Below, piece after piece: positions 27,202 to 35,834 of a stretch of DNA of 64,000 nucleotides. Each line of letters begins with the position of its first letter. Position 1 is the first letter of the stretch. Position numbers and translations under genes: made by a program. The stretch comes from Frondihabitans sp. PhB188 (GTDB lineage: Bacteria > Actinomycetota > Actinomycetes > Actinomycetales > Microbacteriaceae), in the NCBI RefSeq assembly GCF_003752365.1, contig NZ_RJUO01000002.1, positions 62,001 through 126,000 on the forward strand, written 5' to 3'. The notes under the pieces are model-generated. The model was given only the letters and a program-made list of their open reading frames with translations, searched no databases and had not been told where the DNA came from.

Positions 27202-27216
27202 CGTGCGGGGCTCAGC

Positions 27217-27798
27217 GTGACGGCGGCCACCCCGCTCTGGCGCGACCTGACGGTCGGGCTGTCGCTGCCCGATGCGGCCTTCGGCGCCGCGATCGACATC
27301 GACGGCCTCCTGGTCGAGCCCGATCTCCACTACACCGCGACGGCCGAGTCGAGCCGCCTTCTCCTGATGCCGCGCGCGGGGACCTTCACGAGGCTCCTGC
27401 TCGAGTGGGAGACGCTTCCTGAGATCGGGATCTTCTCGGCCACGTCGTTCCCCGCCGACGCATTCGACTCCGCCGAGCTGGCCCGGCTCGAGACCTGGAT
27501 GCGCGACGCGGCCTTCCTGCTGCACTCGCACCGCGACCTGATCCGCGGGTCGGCCGAGCGCGCCGTCGCCGACGCGGCCGGCGGTCGCGACACGAGCCTG
27601 CCGCGGACGACGACGCCGAGCTCGCACGTCGTGTCCGTGCATGTGGGCACACGGGTCGGCGAGCCGTTCGAGACGGGCGACGCCGCTCAGACGTACGACC
27701 AGCACATCTTCCGCGAGCTGCTGTTCGACGACCTGTGGCAGGCGCACGTGCACCTGCTGGCGGGCCTCGACGCACCCGCCAGCATCACGTACCTCTAG
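27217..27798 (+). CDS. Conserved hypothetical protein
   Basis: 193 residues, not recognised. It looks soluble and mixed alpha/beta, with no signal peptide or TM helix; segments such as DLTVGLSLPDAAFGAAIDIDG and HVVSVHVGTRVGEPFETGD show no known motif. GTG start 15 bases after the small membrane protein, without a clear ribosome-binding site, so coupling is likely. Codon use is normal for the window, supporting a real gene. Confidence 0.6.
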   Translation: MTAATPLWRDLTVGLSLPDAAFGAAIDIDGLLVEPDLHYTATAESSRLLLMPRAGTFTRLLLEWETLPEIGIFSATSFPADAFDSAELARLETWMRDAAFLLHSHRDLIRGSAERAVADAAGGRDTSLPRTTTPSSHVVSVHVGTRVGEPFETGDAAQTYDQHIFRELLFDDLWQAHVHLLAGLDAPASITYL

Positions 27799-27835
27799 TC
27801 CGTAGTCCTGTCCGTCTGATCCAGCCCTGCGGGCG

Positions 27836-29482
27836 TCAGACCTCTTCGATGCCGAACCGGTCGACCCGGCGGTGGAACACGGTGCCGGTCAGGCCGCCCA
27901 GCAGGGCGCCGCCGATCGACAGCACGATGATGAGACCTTCGACGATCAGTGCCGGCACGGTGATGAAGTCGTCGATGGTCAGCGGTCCGAGCTGGTCGCG
28001 GTAGTCGGCGATCATCGAGTTCTGGCTGCCGATCACGACGGCCACGACCGAGAAGATGATGGCGAGGAACACGCCCCACAGCCACACCGCGAAGCCCTGC
28101 TTGATGCCCGAGAACCGGGCCATCCGCGCTGCGACGAAACCGCCGACGAAGTACGAGATCAGCATCACGAACAGCGCGATCCCGAGCGCGACGATCTGCA
28201 GCGTCTGGACGCTCAGGGTCGTGCCCGACGACGAGATCGTGTCGACGCTTCCGTCGAGGAGCGACTTCTGCACGAAGCCCGAGGCCTGCGCGATGCCGCC
28301 GGCGATCCCGCCGAGCAGGACTGCCAGGCCCGTCGCGGCGAGCCATCCGAAGAACGCGGCGCCGAAGTTGAAGCCCGAGAACTCCTGCTTCTGCCGGAAC
28401 ACCATCTCGCCGTGGAACGCGCGCCGCTGCGCGAGCTCCTCGGGGGTGAAGTCGTCGTCCGAGGCGATCCCGTCGGCGAACCCGAGGCTCTCGGCCGGCG
28501 AGGTGCCGAGGCTCGAGATCGGCGTGGTGCTGGTCACGGCCGGAACCGTCTGGGTCGGCGGCGCGTACGGCGTCGGCGTCGTCACCGGCGCGGGAGCGGC
28601 GCCCTCCGACGGCGAGACGGGCGCGGGCGGCGGGGTCCACGACGAGGCGCGGGTGCCGTTCGGCGCCGTGATGCGCGTGTCGTCGAGGTCGTCGTTCGCA
28701 TCGGCGCCTGCGGGGGCGGATGCCGATGATGCGGGCGCAGGAACTCCGGCCTCCCCCGAGCGGGCCGCCTCGGCGGCCCGGAGCGCGCTGTCGTCGTGCA
28801 GCGCGCCGGTGGCCGAGGCTGCGGCGGGAGCCGCCGACGTCGGCTGCGCGAGCGGCGGCACGCTCGGCGCCGCGGGAGCGGCGTCCGGCTCAGGCGTCGA
28901 GGCGGGCTCGCGGGTCGAGGTGGGCTCGGGCGTCGAGGCAGGCTCGGGCGTCGAGGCTCGCTCGGCTGCGGCAGGCTCCGGCGACGAGTCCGGCTCCGGG
29001 CCGGGCGCGGAGCCGACGGCGATGGGCTCGGAAACGGCCTCGTCGGCGGAACGGGCGGGCTCGTCGACGGGCTGCTCAGGGGTGCGCACGGGCTCGTCGA
29101 CCGGCTGCTCGGCAGCGTGCACCGGTTCATCCACCGGCTGCTCGGACGCGGGCTGCTCGGACGCGGGCTGCTCGCCGGCGGGCTCCGACTGGCTCGGACC
29201 GACGGGCTCGGACTCCGCCTCGGCTGCCGACTGCTCGGCGGCGGGCCGCTCCGTCTCGGCGGAGGCCTCCGGGGCGCGGGTGGCGGTCCACGCGGGGGCG
29301 GGCGCGGCGAAGGACGTGTCGTCGGGGTCGGCGCTACGTTCCTGCGCGAGGGCACCGTCCTGCGTGAGAGCACCGTCCTGCGCGGAGGCATCGTCCTGCG
29401 AAGGGGCACCGCCCTGCGCTGTCCTGCTCTGCTCTTCGGCCTCGCCGTGCGGGGCGCCGGCCGGCGTGTTCGGATCCGTCAT
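27836..29482 (-). CDS. Membrane protein with long disordered N terminus
   Basis: 548 residues. Residues 1 to about 350 are low-complexity Pro/Glu/Ala/Ser with tandem motifs (EQPVDEPV three times, STPEPAS-type units). The C-terminal 190 residues hold four TM helices: GAAFFGWLAATGLAVLLGGIAG, LQIVALGIALFVMLISYFVGGF, WLWGVFLAIIFSVVAVVIG, and ALIVEGLIIVLSIGGALLGGL. The end FHRRVDRFGIEEV is cytoplasmic by charge. GAGGAGC precedes the ATG. The disordered cytoplasmic tail suggests a scaffold or signalling role, but none is known. Confidence 0.75.
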   Translation of the reverse strand: MTDPNTPAGAPHGEAEEQSRTAQGGAPSQDDASAQDGALTQDGALAQERSADPDDTSFAAPAPAWTATRAPEASAETERPAAEQSAAEAESEPVGPSQSEPAGEQPASEQPASEQPVDEPVHAAEQPVDEPVRTPEQPVDEPARSADEAVSEPIAVGSAPGPEPDSSPEPAAAERASTPEPASTPEPTSTREPASTPEPDAAPAAPSVPPLAQPTSAAPAAASATGALHDDSALRAAEAARSGEAGVPAPASSASAPAGADANDDLDDTRITAPNGTRASSWTPPPAPVSPSEGAAPAPVTTPTPYAPPTQTVPAVTSTTPISSLGTSPAESLGFADGIASDDDFTPEELAQRRAFHGEMVFRQKQEFSGFNFGAAFFGWLAATGLAVLLGGIAGGIAQASGFVQKSLLDGSVDTISSSGTTLSVQTLQIVALGIALFVMLISYFVGGFVAARMARFSGIKQGFAVWLWGVFLAIIFSVVAVVIGSQNSMIADYRDQLGPLTIDDFITVPALIVEGLIIVLSIGGALLGGLTGTVFHRRVDRFGIEEV

Positions 29483-29685
29483 GATCGCTCCTCGTGATCG
29501 GTCTCCGGGGACGCTACCCCGCCCCGCGCCGCCCGCCGCTCTCCCCCGCCGCCCGCCGCCGAACCCGCGCCGGCGCCGTCCCGGGCCGCCCCGGCCCTTT
29601 CCCGCGCGCCCGCGTCACGAACCGGCCGATGCCGCCGCCGCCCGCTAGCGTGGGGGCACCGATCGACGACGAACGACGAGGCACC

Positions 29686-30543
29686 ATGACCGACACGACT
29701 TCGCAGCCCGCGACGGGCCGCTCGCGCCCCGACCCCGAGATCGCCCGCTCCTGGCTGCTCGTGCCGGGAACGCGGCCGGAGTCGTTCGATTCCGCCGGCT
29801 CGTCGCGCGCCGACCAGATCGTGCTCGACATCGAGGACGCCGTCGACCCGAAGCGCAAGCCGGCCGCCCGCGACGACGTGGTCGCCTGGCTGTCGAACGG
29901 CGGTCGCGCCTGGGTGCGGATCAACGACCGGTCGAGCGACTTCTGGTCGGACGACGTCGACGCCCTGGTCGGGCTCCCCGGCCTGCAGGGCGTGATGCTC
30001 GCCAAGACCGAGGCCGGCGAGCACGTCACCGAGACCTTCGACCGCCTGCACGGCGTCACACCGGTGCTGGCGCTGGTCGAGTCGGCCCTCGGCATCGAGC
30101 TCTCGCCGAGCATCGCCAGCGCGCGCGGCGCGTTCCGCCTGGCGTTCGGCTCGGGCGACTACCGCCGTGACACCGGCACCAGCGCCGACGACATGGCCAT
30201 GGCCTACCCGCGCTCCCGCCTCGTCGTGGCATCGCGCATCGGCAACCTGCCCGGCCCCATCGACGGCCCCACGGTCGGCTCCAGCCACGGCGTGCTCCGC
30301 GAGCAGTCGACCATCGCGGTCAACCTCGGCCTGACGGGCAAGCTGTGCCTCGACGTCGACCAGCTCCCGGTCATCAACGAGGTGATCTCGCCGACGCCGT
30401 CCGACACGGCGTGGGCCCGCGACTTCCTCGCCGACTTCGAGGCCCGGGGCCGGATCATCCGCGACGGCAGCGACCTGCCCCGCCTCGGCCGCGCCCAGAA
30501 GATCGACCGGCTCGCGCGTGCTTTCGGAGTGCAGCCGAACTAG
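29686..30543 (+). CDS. HpcH/HpaI aldolase / citrate lyase beta-like protein
   Basis: 285-residue TIM-barrel C-C lyase. RSWLLVPGTRPE, VLDIEDAVDP (metal-binding Glu and Asp), AWVRIN, VMLAKTEAG and LALVESALGIEL are the CitE-family strands. Substrates are acyl-CoA thioesters such as citramalyl- or malyl-CoA; there are no citrate-lyase alpha/gamma genes nearby, so it is a stand-alone CitE-like enzyme. ACGAGG lies five bases before the ATG; TAGCGT at 29646-29651 gives a short leader. The 203 bases upstream hold nothing else that I recognise. Confidence 0.88.
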   Translation: MTDTTSQPATGRSRPDPEIARSWLLVPGTRPESFDSAGSSRADQIVLDIEDAVDPKRKPAARDDVVAWLSNGGRAWVRINDRSSDFWSDDVDALVGLPGLQGVMLAKTEAGEHVTETFDRLHGVTPVLALVESALGIELSPSIASARGAFRLAFGSGDYRRDTGTSADDMAMAYPRSRLVVASRIGNLPGPIDGPTVGSSHGVLREQSTIAVNLGLTGKLCLDVDQLPVINEVISPTPSDTAWARDFLADFEARGRIIRDGSDLPRLGRAQKIDRLARAFGVQPN

Positions 30544-30580
30544 GCGCCCCAGCGAGCCCCGCAGGTGGCACGCTTGACCC

Positions 30581-30856
30581 ATGCCCTCCCGCCCCCGCCG
30601 CAGCGTCACCCGCATGACGCTCGATGAGGCCGAGCGCATCGTCGCCCTCGACCGCGACGGCACGCTCGACCGGAGCGAGCCCGCCGTCGACAAGGTCGTC
30701 TACGAGGCGCACCGGGTCATGCAGCGCGCGGCGATCTGGGGTTCTGGCCCGGGCCACCCGTCGCGCCGCCGCTTCGCCTTCCTGTTCGTCGGAGTGGCCG
30801 TCTTCTTCGCGGCGTGGATCGCCGGACTCCTCGTCCCGCTCGTCGTGGGGAGCTGA
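30581..30856 (+). CDS. Small single-TM hypothetical protein
   Basis: 91 residues: a charged soluble part (MTLDEAERIVALDRDGTLD, RVMQRAAIWG) and a C-terminal TM helix FAFLFVGVAVFFAAWIAGLLV. Not recognised. ATG lies six bases behind CACGCT (30569-30574), a weak -10 box. The next gene starts five bases after the stop codon, so they form an operon and may work together at the membrane. Confidence 0.6.
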   Translation: MPSRPRRSVTRMTLDEAERIVALDRDGTLDRSEPAVDKVVYEAHRVMQRAAIWGSGPGHPSRRRFAFLFVGVAVFFAAWIAGLLVPLVVGS

Positions 30857-30861
30857 TCGGA

Positions 30862-31476
30862 GTGGCACCGGCCCGCCCGCTGTACCGCCTCGAGTTCCTG
30901 CTCGTGATCCTCGCGGTGGTCGGCATCGTCGCCGCCATCGGCGTCACGCACGACCGGGCCACGTCGACGCAGCTGTCGCACGGGGCCGCGAGCTCGCCGC
31001 CGTGGCCGGCCCCGACGGGTGATCGCCAGCAAAAATTGAGCGCCGCCGCCGACCTGCCGAACGTCTACGGCGCGAAGCTGGCCGAGCACGTCCACACGCA
31101 CCTCACGATCACCGTCGACGGCGTGCCCCAGGCCGTCGCCGCGCAGATCGGGCTCGACGAGAGCCACGGCTACGCGACGTCGCTCCACACGCACGACACG
31201 TCGGGCATCATCCACGTCGAGTCGCCAGAGCGCCGCGACTTCACCCTCGGTCAGTTCTTCACCGAGTGGGACGTCCGGCTCGACGCCCGCCACATCGGCT
31301 CCGAGGGCGGCGACATCGGCGAGATCCTGACGGTGTTCGTCGACGGCCATCGGCGGGCCGGCGATCCCTCGTCGATCGTGCTGCGGAACCTCGACGACAT
31401 CGACCTCGTCATCCACGCGGCAGGAACTCGCGCGCAGCCCGCTCCGGCCTTCGACTGGCCGGGCAACTACCGCTAG
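30862..31476 (+). CDS. Membrane-anchored protein with clustered His motifs
   Basis: 204 residues: N-terminal TM anchor LEFLLVILAVVGIVAAIGV and an extracytoplasmic domain. Conserved-looking HVHTHLTITVDG and SLHTHDTSGIIHVESP hold seven histidines and could bind metal (inference); homologous domains occur in actinobacteria without assigned role. GTG start with GGAGCTGATCGGA just upstream. Its TAG stop overlaps the stop of the convergent hydrolase through the palindrome CTAG. Confidence 0.7.
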   Translation: MAPARPLYRLEFLLVILAVVGIVAAIGVTHDRATSTQLSHGAASSPPWPAPTGDRQQKLSAAADLPNVYGAKLAEHVHTHLTITVDGVPQAVAAQIGLDESHGYATSLHTHDTSGIIHVESPERRDFTLGQFFTEWDVRLDARHIGSEGGDIGEILTVFVDGHRRAGDPSSIVLRNLDDIDLVIHAAGTRAQPAPAFDWPGNYR

Positions 31477-32504
31477 GCGGGCTCCCCCGCCCCGGCGGCG
31501 TCCTTCGCGCCGTCCTCTGCGTCGTGCTCGCCCTCGGCGCGAGCGTGCGCGCGCTGCATCGCCTCGCCGTGCTCCGTCTTGCCCTCGGCGATCAGATCGT
31601 CGTCGCCGGTCACCATGCCGATCGACTCGCGCACACGGCCTCGGACCGACGCGACCACGTCGGCGGCCGAGGGATCGAACATCTCGCCGGCCTCGCCTTC
31701 GCCTTCATGACGGAACACCCGGAGCACGCCGCCCTCGTCGTACTCGATGGGCTGCTCGGCGTGCTCCACGCACAGCTTCGCGACCTCCTCGGCGTGGGCG
31801 TACATGACCGAGTGGGCGGCCCCGGGGATCTCCCACAGACGCGACGACGGCAGGAGCTCGCCGACCCGGCGCACCCAGTCGCTCGGAGCGACCGCGTCGA
31901 ACTCGCCGCGGATCACGAGCGTGTCGGCCTTCACGTGCGGGAGCGCGCGCTCCATCGGGAATGTCATCATCTTCGGCAGGATCCGCGAGAACCACTTCAT
32001 GCCGCAGAACAGGTAGGCCGAGAACGCGAGCGCCTTCACGCGGCCGGGCTCGTGGACAGCGGCCTGGGTGAATCGGAGGCCCTGCTTGAGGAGGACGCGC
32101 TCAGCCGGGTTGATGACCGGCCCGATCAGGACGACGGTCGAGATCTCAGGACGCCTCGCGACGAGATCGGTCACCACCTGCGTGCCCATGGAGTGGCCCA
32201 CGATCACCGGATCGACGAGCTCGAGCTCGTCGATGACCTTTCCGACGAGGTCGGCGTACTGGCGGATCGTCATGGCGTCTTCCGGGTGCGGAACGCCCGC
32301 GAATCCCGGAAGGTCGACCGCGTAGACAGGGCCGAACTCGTTCAGGTTCGGGGCGAGCCTCTCGAAGTAGTTGCTCGCGACGCCGATACCCGGGACCAGC
32401 ACGAACGGCCGGACCCCCTTGTCGCCGATCGACGACACGCGCACGTAGACGTCGCCGGCTTGGACGCGCTTGACGCTGACGGTGGTGTCGGATCCCTTGA
32501 CCAT
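31473..32504 (-). CDS. Alpha/beta hydrolase
   Basis: 343 residues. FVLVPGIGVASNYFERLA holds the oxyanion region; VIVGHSMGTQVVTDLV is the nucleophile elbow GHSMG; acid expected in VIRGEFDAVAPSDW and His in PGAAHSVMYAHAEEV. The last about 60 residues are charged and probably disordered. Substrate unknown. I choose ATG 32504 rather than an upstream ATG at 32648 because similarity starts there and CAGACT lies six bases before it (minus strand). Confidence 0.85.
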   Translation of the reverse strand: MVKGSDTTVSVKRVQAGDVYVRVSSIGDKGVRPFVLVPGIGVASNYFERLAPNLNEFGPVYAVDLPGFAGVPHPEDAMTIRQYADLVGKVIDELELVDPVIVGHSMGTQVVTDLVARRPEISTVVLIGPVINPAERVLLKQGLRFTQAAVHEPGRVKALAFSAYLFCGMKWFSRILPKMMTFPMERALPHVKADTLVIRGEFDAVAPSDWVRRVGELLPSSRLWEIPGAAHSVMYAHAEEVAKLCVEHAEQPIEYDEGGVLRVFRHEGEGEAGEMFDPSAADVVASVRGRVRESIGMVTGDDDLIAEGKTEHGEAMQRAHARAEGEHDAEDGAKDAAGAGEPA

Positions 32505-32547
32505 CGGGCCAGTCTGCCAGCGCCGGGAAGAAAGTTTCAGTCGGGGC

Positions 32548-32589
32548 TTGCTTAACGAACTATCACGATATATCTTTGAGCTATCGCCC
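32548..32589 (+). promoter_or_regulatory. padR promoter with overlapping operator-like dyad
   Basis: TTGCTT at 32548-32553 and TATCTT at 32571-32576 are 17 bases apart, a good -35/-10 pair. The -10 overlaps the palindrome GATATATC (32567-32574). CGATA at 32566-32570 and TATCG near 32582 form a wider dyad. This A+T-rich island is unusual here and fits PadR autorepression (inference). Confidence 0.6.
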
Positions 32590-32667
32590 GGCAGGAACGC
32601 CCGGCGGTCCACCGAACTTGCAGAGCCCGACAGCGTCGCCCTCTGCACCTACCGAAAGAAGTACTCC

Positions 32668-33303
32668 ATGAACACGCACGATTTCTTTGAGAAAGACACA
32701 ACCCGTACCCACCACGAGCGTCCCGAGTTCGGCCCCTTCCGAGGCCGCGGCCGCGGCTTCGGTCCCGGCATGGGCGGCTTCGGTGCCGCAGCCGGCGCCA
32801 TGGGCCCCGGCTTCCCGTTCGGCGGCCCCGGCATGGGCTTCGGCCCGGGCCGAGGCGGCCGCGGCCGCGCTCGCAAGGGCGACGTCCGGCTCGCGATCCT
32901 GTCGCTCCTCGGTGACGCCCCCGCGAACGGCTACGGACTGATGAAGTCCATCGCCGAGCGCACCGAAGGCGCCTGGCGTCCCAGCCCGGGCTCGGTCTAC
33001 CCGACCCTGCAGCAGCTCGTCGACGAGGGCCTCATCGCCGTCACCGGCGAAGGCCGTCAGTCGATGTACCAGCTCACCGACGAAGGCACCGCCTACGTCG
33101 CCGAGCACGGCGACGAGATCGCCAAGGCGTGGGGCGAGGCCACCGAGGCCGACCCCCGCCACGACGAGTTCATCGGCTCGGCCATCAAGCTCGCCGGCGT
33201 CATCAAGCAGTTCGCCTTCGACGCCACCCCCGAGCAGCGCAGTGCCGGCAAGGACAAGCTCGACGAGCTGCGCCGGGCGCTCTATTCGATTCTGGCCGAC
33301 TAG
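32668..33303 (+). CDS. PadR-family transcriptional regulator
   Basis: 211 residues. A Gly/Phe/Pro-rich N terminus (about 20-70, RGRGRGFGPGMGGFG) precedes the PadR winged helix: RLAILSLLGDAPANGYGLMKSI, RPSPGSVYPTLQQLVDEGLI, and the wing TGEGRQSMYQLTDEG. A C-terminal helical part gives dimerisation. GAAAGAAG lies before the ATG. PadR proteins of this Gly-rich type often control exporters; none is adjacent, so it may act elsewhere. A dyad overlaps its own promoter. Confidence 0.9.
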   Translation: MNTHDFFEKDTTRTHHERPEFGPFRGRGRGFGPGMGGFGAAAGAMGPGFPFGGPGMGFGPGRGGRGRARKGDVRLAILSLLGDAPANGYGLMKSIAERTEGAWRPSPGSVYPTLQQLVDEGLIAVTGEGRQSMYQLTDEGTAYVAEHGDEIAKAWGEATEADPRHDEFIGSAIKLAGVIKQFAFDATPEQRSAGKDKLDELRRALYSILAD

Positions 33304-33503
33304 CTCCGTCTCTCACCGGATGGCCCTCGTGCTCCGCGCGGGGGCCATGCGGCGTCGGCGGAGCTAGTGGTGCCTTATGGCGGCTGCGCCGCGGGCTCCG
33401 TCTCTCACCGGATGGCCCTCGTGTTCCGCGCGGGGGCCATGCGGCGTCGGCGGAACAAGTGGTGCCCTCTGGCGGCTCCGCCGCAGGGGCCATGCGGCGT
33501 CGG
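33303..33503. repeat. 92-bp tandem repeat after padR
   Basis: Two copies with a 92-base period start at 33303 and 33395 (GCTCCGTCTCTCACCGGATG), about 90 % alike, followed by a partial third copy of GGGGCCATGCGGCGTCGG at 33486-33503. Each unit contains ATGGCCC and GGGCCAT that could pair as a hairpin. It lies between the convergent padR and sulP genes. No spacers of CRISPR type. Confidence 0.8.
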
Positions 33504-33558
33504 GGGTGATTGCTTGGACGGCGGTTGGGCTGCACGGGAGTTCCTGCGCAGGAGGGGG

Positions 33559-35076
33559 TCAGTGGCCGGCGCCGAGGTTGCCGGCAAGGCGACCGTGGAA
33601 CGCCCGGGAGGCGTCGTTCATACCGCGGATCTCGACCGTCTTCGCGTGCGCCCGGTACTTGGTCTCGATGGCGTCGAGGGCAGCGACGGTGGAGGCGTCC
33701 CACACGTGAGAACGGGCCATGTCGATGACGATCCCGTCTGGATCCCCGTCGTAGTCGAACTGGGTCGTGAGGTCGTTGCTGGAGGCGAAGAAGAGCTCCC
33801 CGTCGACGGTGTAGATGGCGCGCCGGGTGCCGTCGGCGTGAGTCTCGATGCTGCGGGTGACGCTCGCGAAGCGCGAGACCCGTTTCGCGAAGACGACCAT
33901 GGCTGCGATCACCCCGACGATGACGCCGATCGCGAGGTTGTCGGTGGCGACGACGACCACCACCGTGAGGACCATGACGATGGTCTCGCCGACGGGCATC
34001 CGCCTCAGGGTCGACGGCTTCACGCTGTGCCAGTCGAAGGTGCCGACCGAGACCATCACCATGACGGCGACCAGAGCGGCCATCGGAATGACGGCAACGA
34101 CGTCACCCAATCCGACGACGAGAACCAGGAGGAAGACGCCGGCGAGGAAGGTGGAGATGCGGGTGCGGGCACCCGAGGCCTTGACGTTGATCATCGTCTG
34201 GCCGATCATCGCGCAGCCGCCCATTCCGCCCAGGAATCCTGAGCAGATGTTCGCGATGCCCTGCCCGAGTGCTTCACGGGTCTTCCGGGATCCCGTGTCG
34301 GTGACCTCGTCGACGAGTTTCGCGGTCATCAGCGATTCGAGGAGCCCCACGAGTGCCATCGCGAACGCGTAGGGGGCGATGATCGTCAACGTCTCGAAGG
34401 TGAGGGGGACGTGCGGGACGAACAGGGTCGGGAGACTGTCCGGGAGCTTCCCCTCATCGCCCACGCGCGGGATCGCGATCGATCCGAGAACCGTGACGAC
34501 GGTAACGAGGACGATCGCGACCAGCGGCGCGGGGATCGCCTTCGTCAGGCGGGGCAGGAGAACGATGACCGCGATCCCGGCGGCGGTCATCGGCCACACG
34601 ATCCACGACACTCCGATGATGTTCGGAAGCTGCGCGGTGAAGATGAGGATGGCCAGCGCATTGACGAATCCGACCATCACGGAGCGCGGTACGAAGCGCA
34701 TGAGCTTTGCTGCTCCCACGCCGCCGAGGACGAGTTGGAAGACGCCGCCCAGGATGACCGTCGCGATGAGGTAGTCCAGACCGTGGTGGTTCATCACCGG
34801 GGCGACGACGAGGGCGATCGCTCCCGTGGCGCCGGAGATCATGGCGGCGCGCCCGCCGACGATCGAGATGACGACCGCCATCACGAACGCGGAGAACAAC
34901 CCCACGCGCGGATCGACGCCCGCGATGATCGAGAACGAGATCGCCTCCGGGATCAAGGCCAGGGCGACGACGAGACCCGCCAGGGCTTCGCGTGTCAGAA
35001 GACGCGGATTCTTCAACGCGCTGAGGACGCTGGGGCTGGTGTGCACGGGCACAGGCACGGACGCGGTCGTGGTCAA
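33559..35076 (-). CDS. SulP-family anion transporter with STAS domain
   Basis: 505 residues. About 10-12 TM helices: LVVALALIPEAISFSIIAGV is the SulP signature near residue 40, GFVNALAILIFTAQ and GMGGCAMIGQTMINV follow. The C-terminal STAS domain (about 400-495) includes VIDMARSHVWDASTVAALD. It carries sulfate, bicarbonate or another anion; the substrate is not evident. I place the start at TTG 35076, which has AAGGAGAG upstream, because MTTTASVP then begins the protein and the upstream frame is not conserved. Divergent from a MerR gene. Confidence 0.88.
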   Translation of the reverse strand: MTTTASVPVPVHTSPSVLSALKNPRLLTREALAGLVVALALIPEAISFSIIAGVDPRVGLFSAFVMAVVISIVGGRAAMISGATGAIALVVAPVMNHHGLDYLIATVILGGVFQLVLGGVGAAKLMRFVPRSVMVGFVNALAILIFTAQLPNIIGVSWIVWPMTAAGIAVIVLLPRLTKAIPAPLVAIVLVTVVTVLGSIAIPRVGDEGKLPDSLPTLFVPHVPLTFETLTIIAPYAFAMALVGLLESLMTAKLVDEVTDTGSRKTREALGQGIANICSGFLGGMGGCAMIGQTMINVKASGARTRISTFLAGVFLLVLVVGLGDVVAVIPMAALVAVMVMVSVGTFDWHSVKPSTLRRMPVGETIVMVLTVVVVVATDNLAIGVIVGVIAAMVVFAKRVSRFASVTRSIETHADGTRRAIYTVDGELFFASSNDLTTQFDYDGDPDGIVIDMARSHVWDASTVAALDAIETKYRAHAKTVEIRGMNDASRAFHGRLAGNLGAGH

Positions 35077-35206
35077 AGGGAGTCTCTCCTTGCGATGGGG
35101 TGCGGGCGCTGCGCCCGCGATGGTGTCGTTCGCGTGGCGCGCGTCTACGCGCACCCCGCACCGAGGGGTGCGGAAACTCAGAGACCGGCCTCAAGCAGCC
35201 GGCGTG

Positions 35207-35265
35207 CAACCCTTCCGCGGCGGTAGGGTTGGTCTGCGGCCAACCCTACCGTCGCGGAAAGGTTG
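35207..35265. promoter_or_regulatory. Large dyad between sulP and merR
   Basis: 19-base arms 35213-35231 and 35241-35259 (TTCCGCGGCGGTAGGGTTG and complement) pair with one G-T wobble around a nine-base loop; CAACC and GGTTG extend it to 35207-35265. Each arm reads TAGGGT outwards, a possible -10 box for either gene. Probable MerR operator or leader hairpin. Confidence 0.65.
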
Positions 35266-35368
35266 GTGTCCACCGGGTCGAGGTCGCAGCGAGTCGACCG
35301 AGCAGTGCACGGGAACTCGGGGGAACTACGATCAGTCCCGCACGACCGCACGGTGCAGAGGAGGACAT

Positions 35369-35758
35369 GTGGACGACGCCGACGCCGGTTCGACGATGCA
35401 CATCGGCGAACTCGCCGAACGCACCGGCCTCTCCACGAGGACGGTCCGTCACTACGACGATGTCGGCCTGCTCCATCCCACGGGCCGCAGCGACGGAGGA
35501 TTCCGGCTCTACACCGCCGACGACCTCGAGCGGCTCCTGATCATCCGGCGCATGAAACCCCTCGGGTTCGCACTCGAGGAGATGGCGGACGTTCTCGACG
35601 TCATCGATCGGATCACCGCCGCACGGACACCGGAGACACGAGCGGCGATTCAGGCTGAGCTCGATGCCTACATCGCCGATACGAGACTCCGACGGGCCAA
35701 TCTCCAGCGAAACCTCGAATGGGCAGACGAGTTCCTGGCCATCCTGGAGCGGCACTGA
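35369..35758 (+). CDS. MerR-family transcriptional regulator
   Basis: 129 residues. HTH IGELAERTGLSTRTVRHYDDVGLL, wing GGFRLYTADDLERLLIIRRMK, then a coiled-coil dimer helix (about 85-125, RRANLQRNLEWADEFLAIL). No effector cysteines are present, so it is not a metal-type MerR. I chose GTG 35369, with GAGGAGGAC five bases upstream, over ATG 35396. A perfect 14-base palindrome, ACGCCGATCGGCGT, follows the stop codon. Probably controls the divergent sulP gene. Confidence 0.85.
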   Translation: MDDADAGSTMHIGELAERTGLSTRTVRHYDDVGLLHPTGRSDGGFRLYTADDLERLLIIRRMKPLGFALEEMADVLDVIDRITAARTPETRAAIQAELDAYIADTRLRRANLQRNLEWADEFLAILERH

Positions 35759-35834
35759 CGCCGATCGGCGTGGCGATTGCCGCGACTGCGTGTCAGCCGG
35801 TCATCTCCGAGCTGCTCATCGGATCGACTGAGGG

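Noticed and set aside
33303-33503. CRISPR array or insertion-sequence end
   Set aside because: The repeats are contiguous 92-base units without spacers; no transposase or target duplication.
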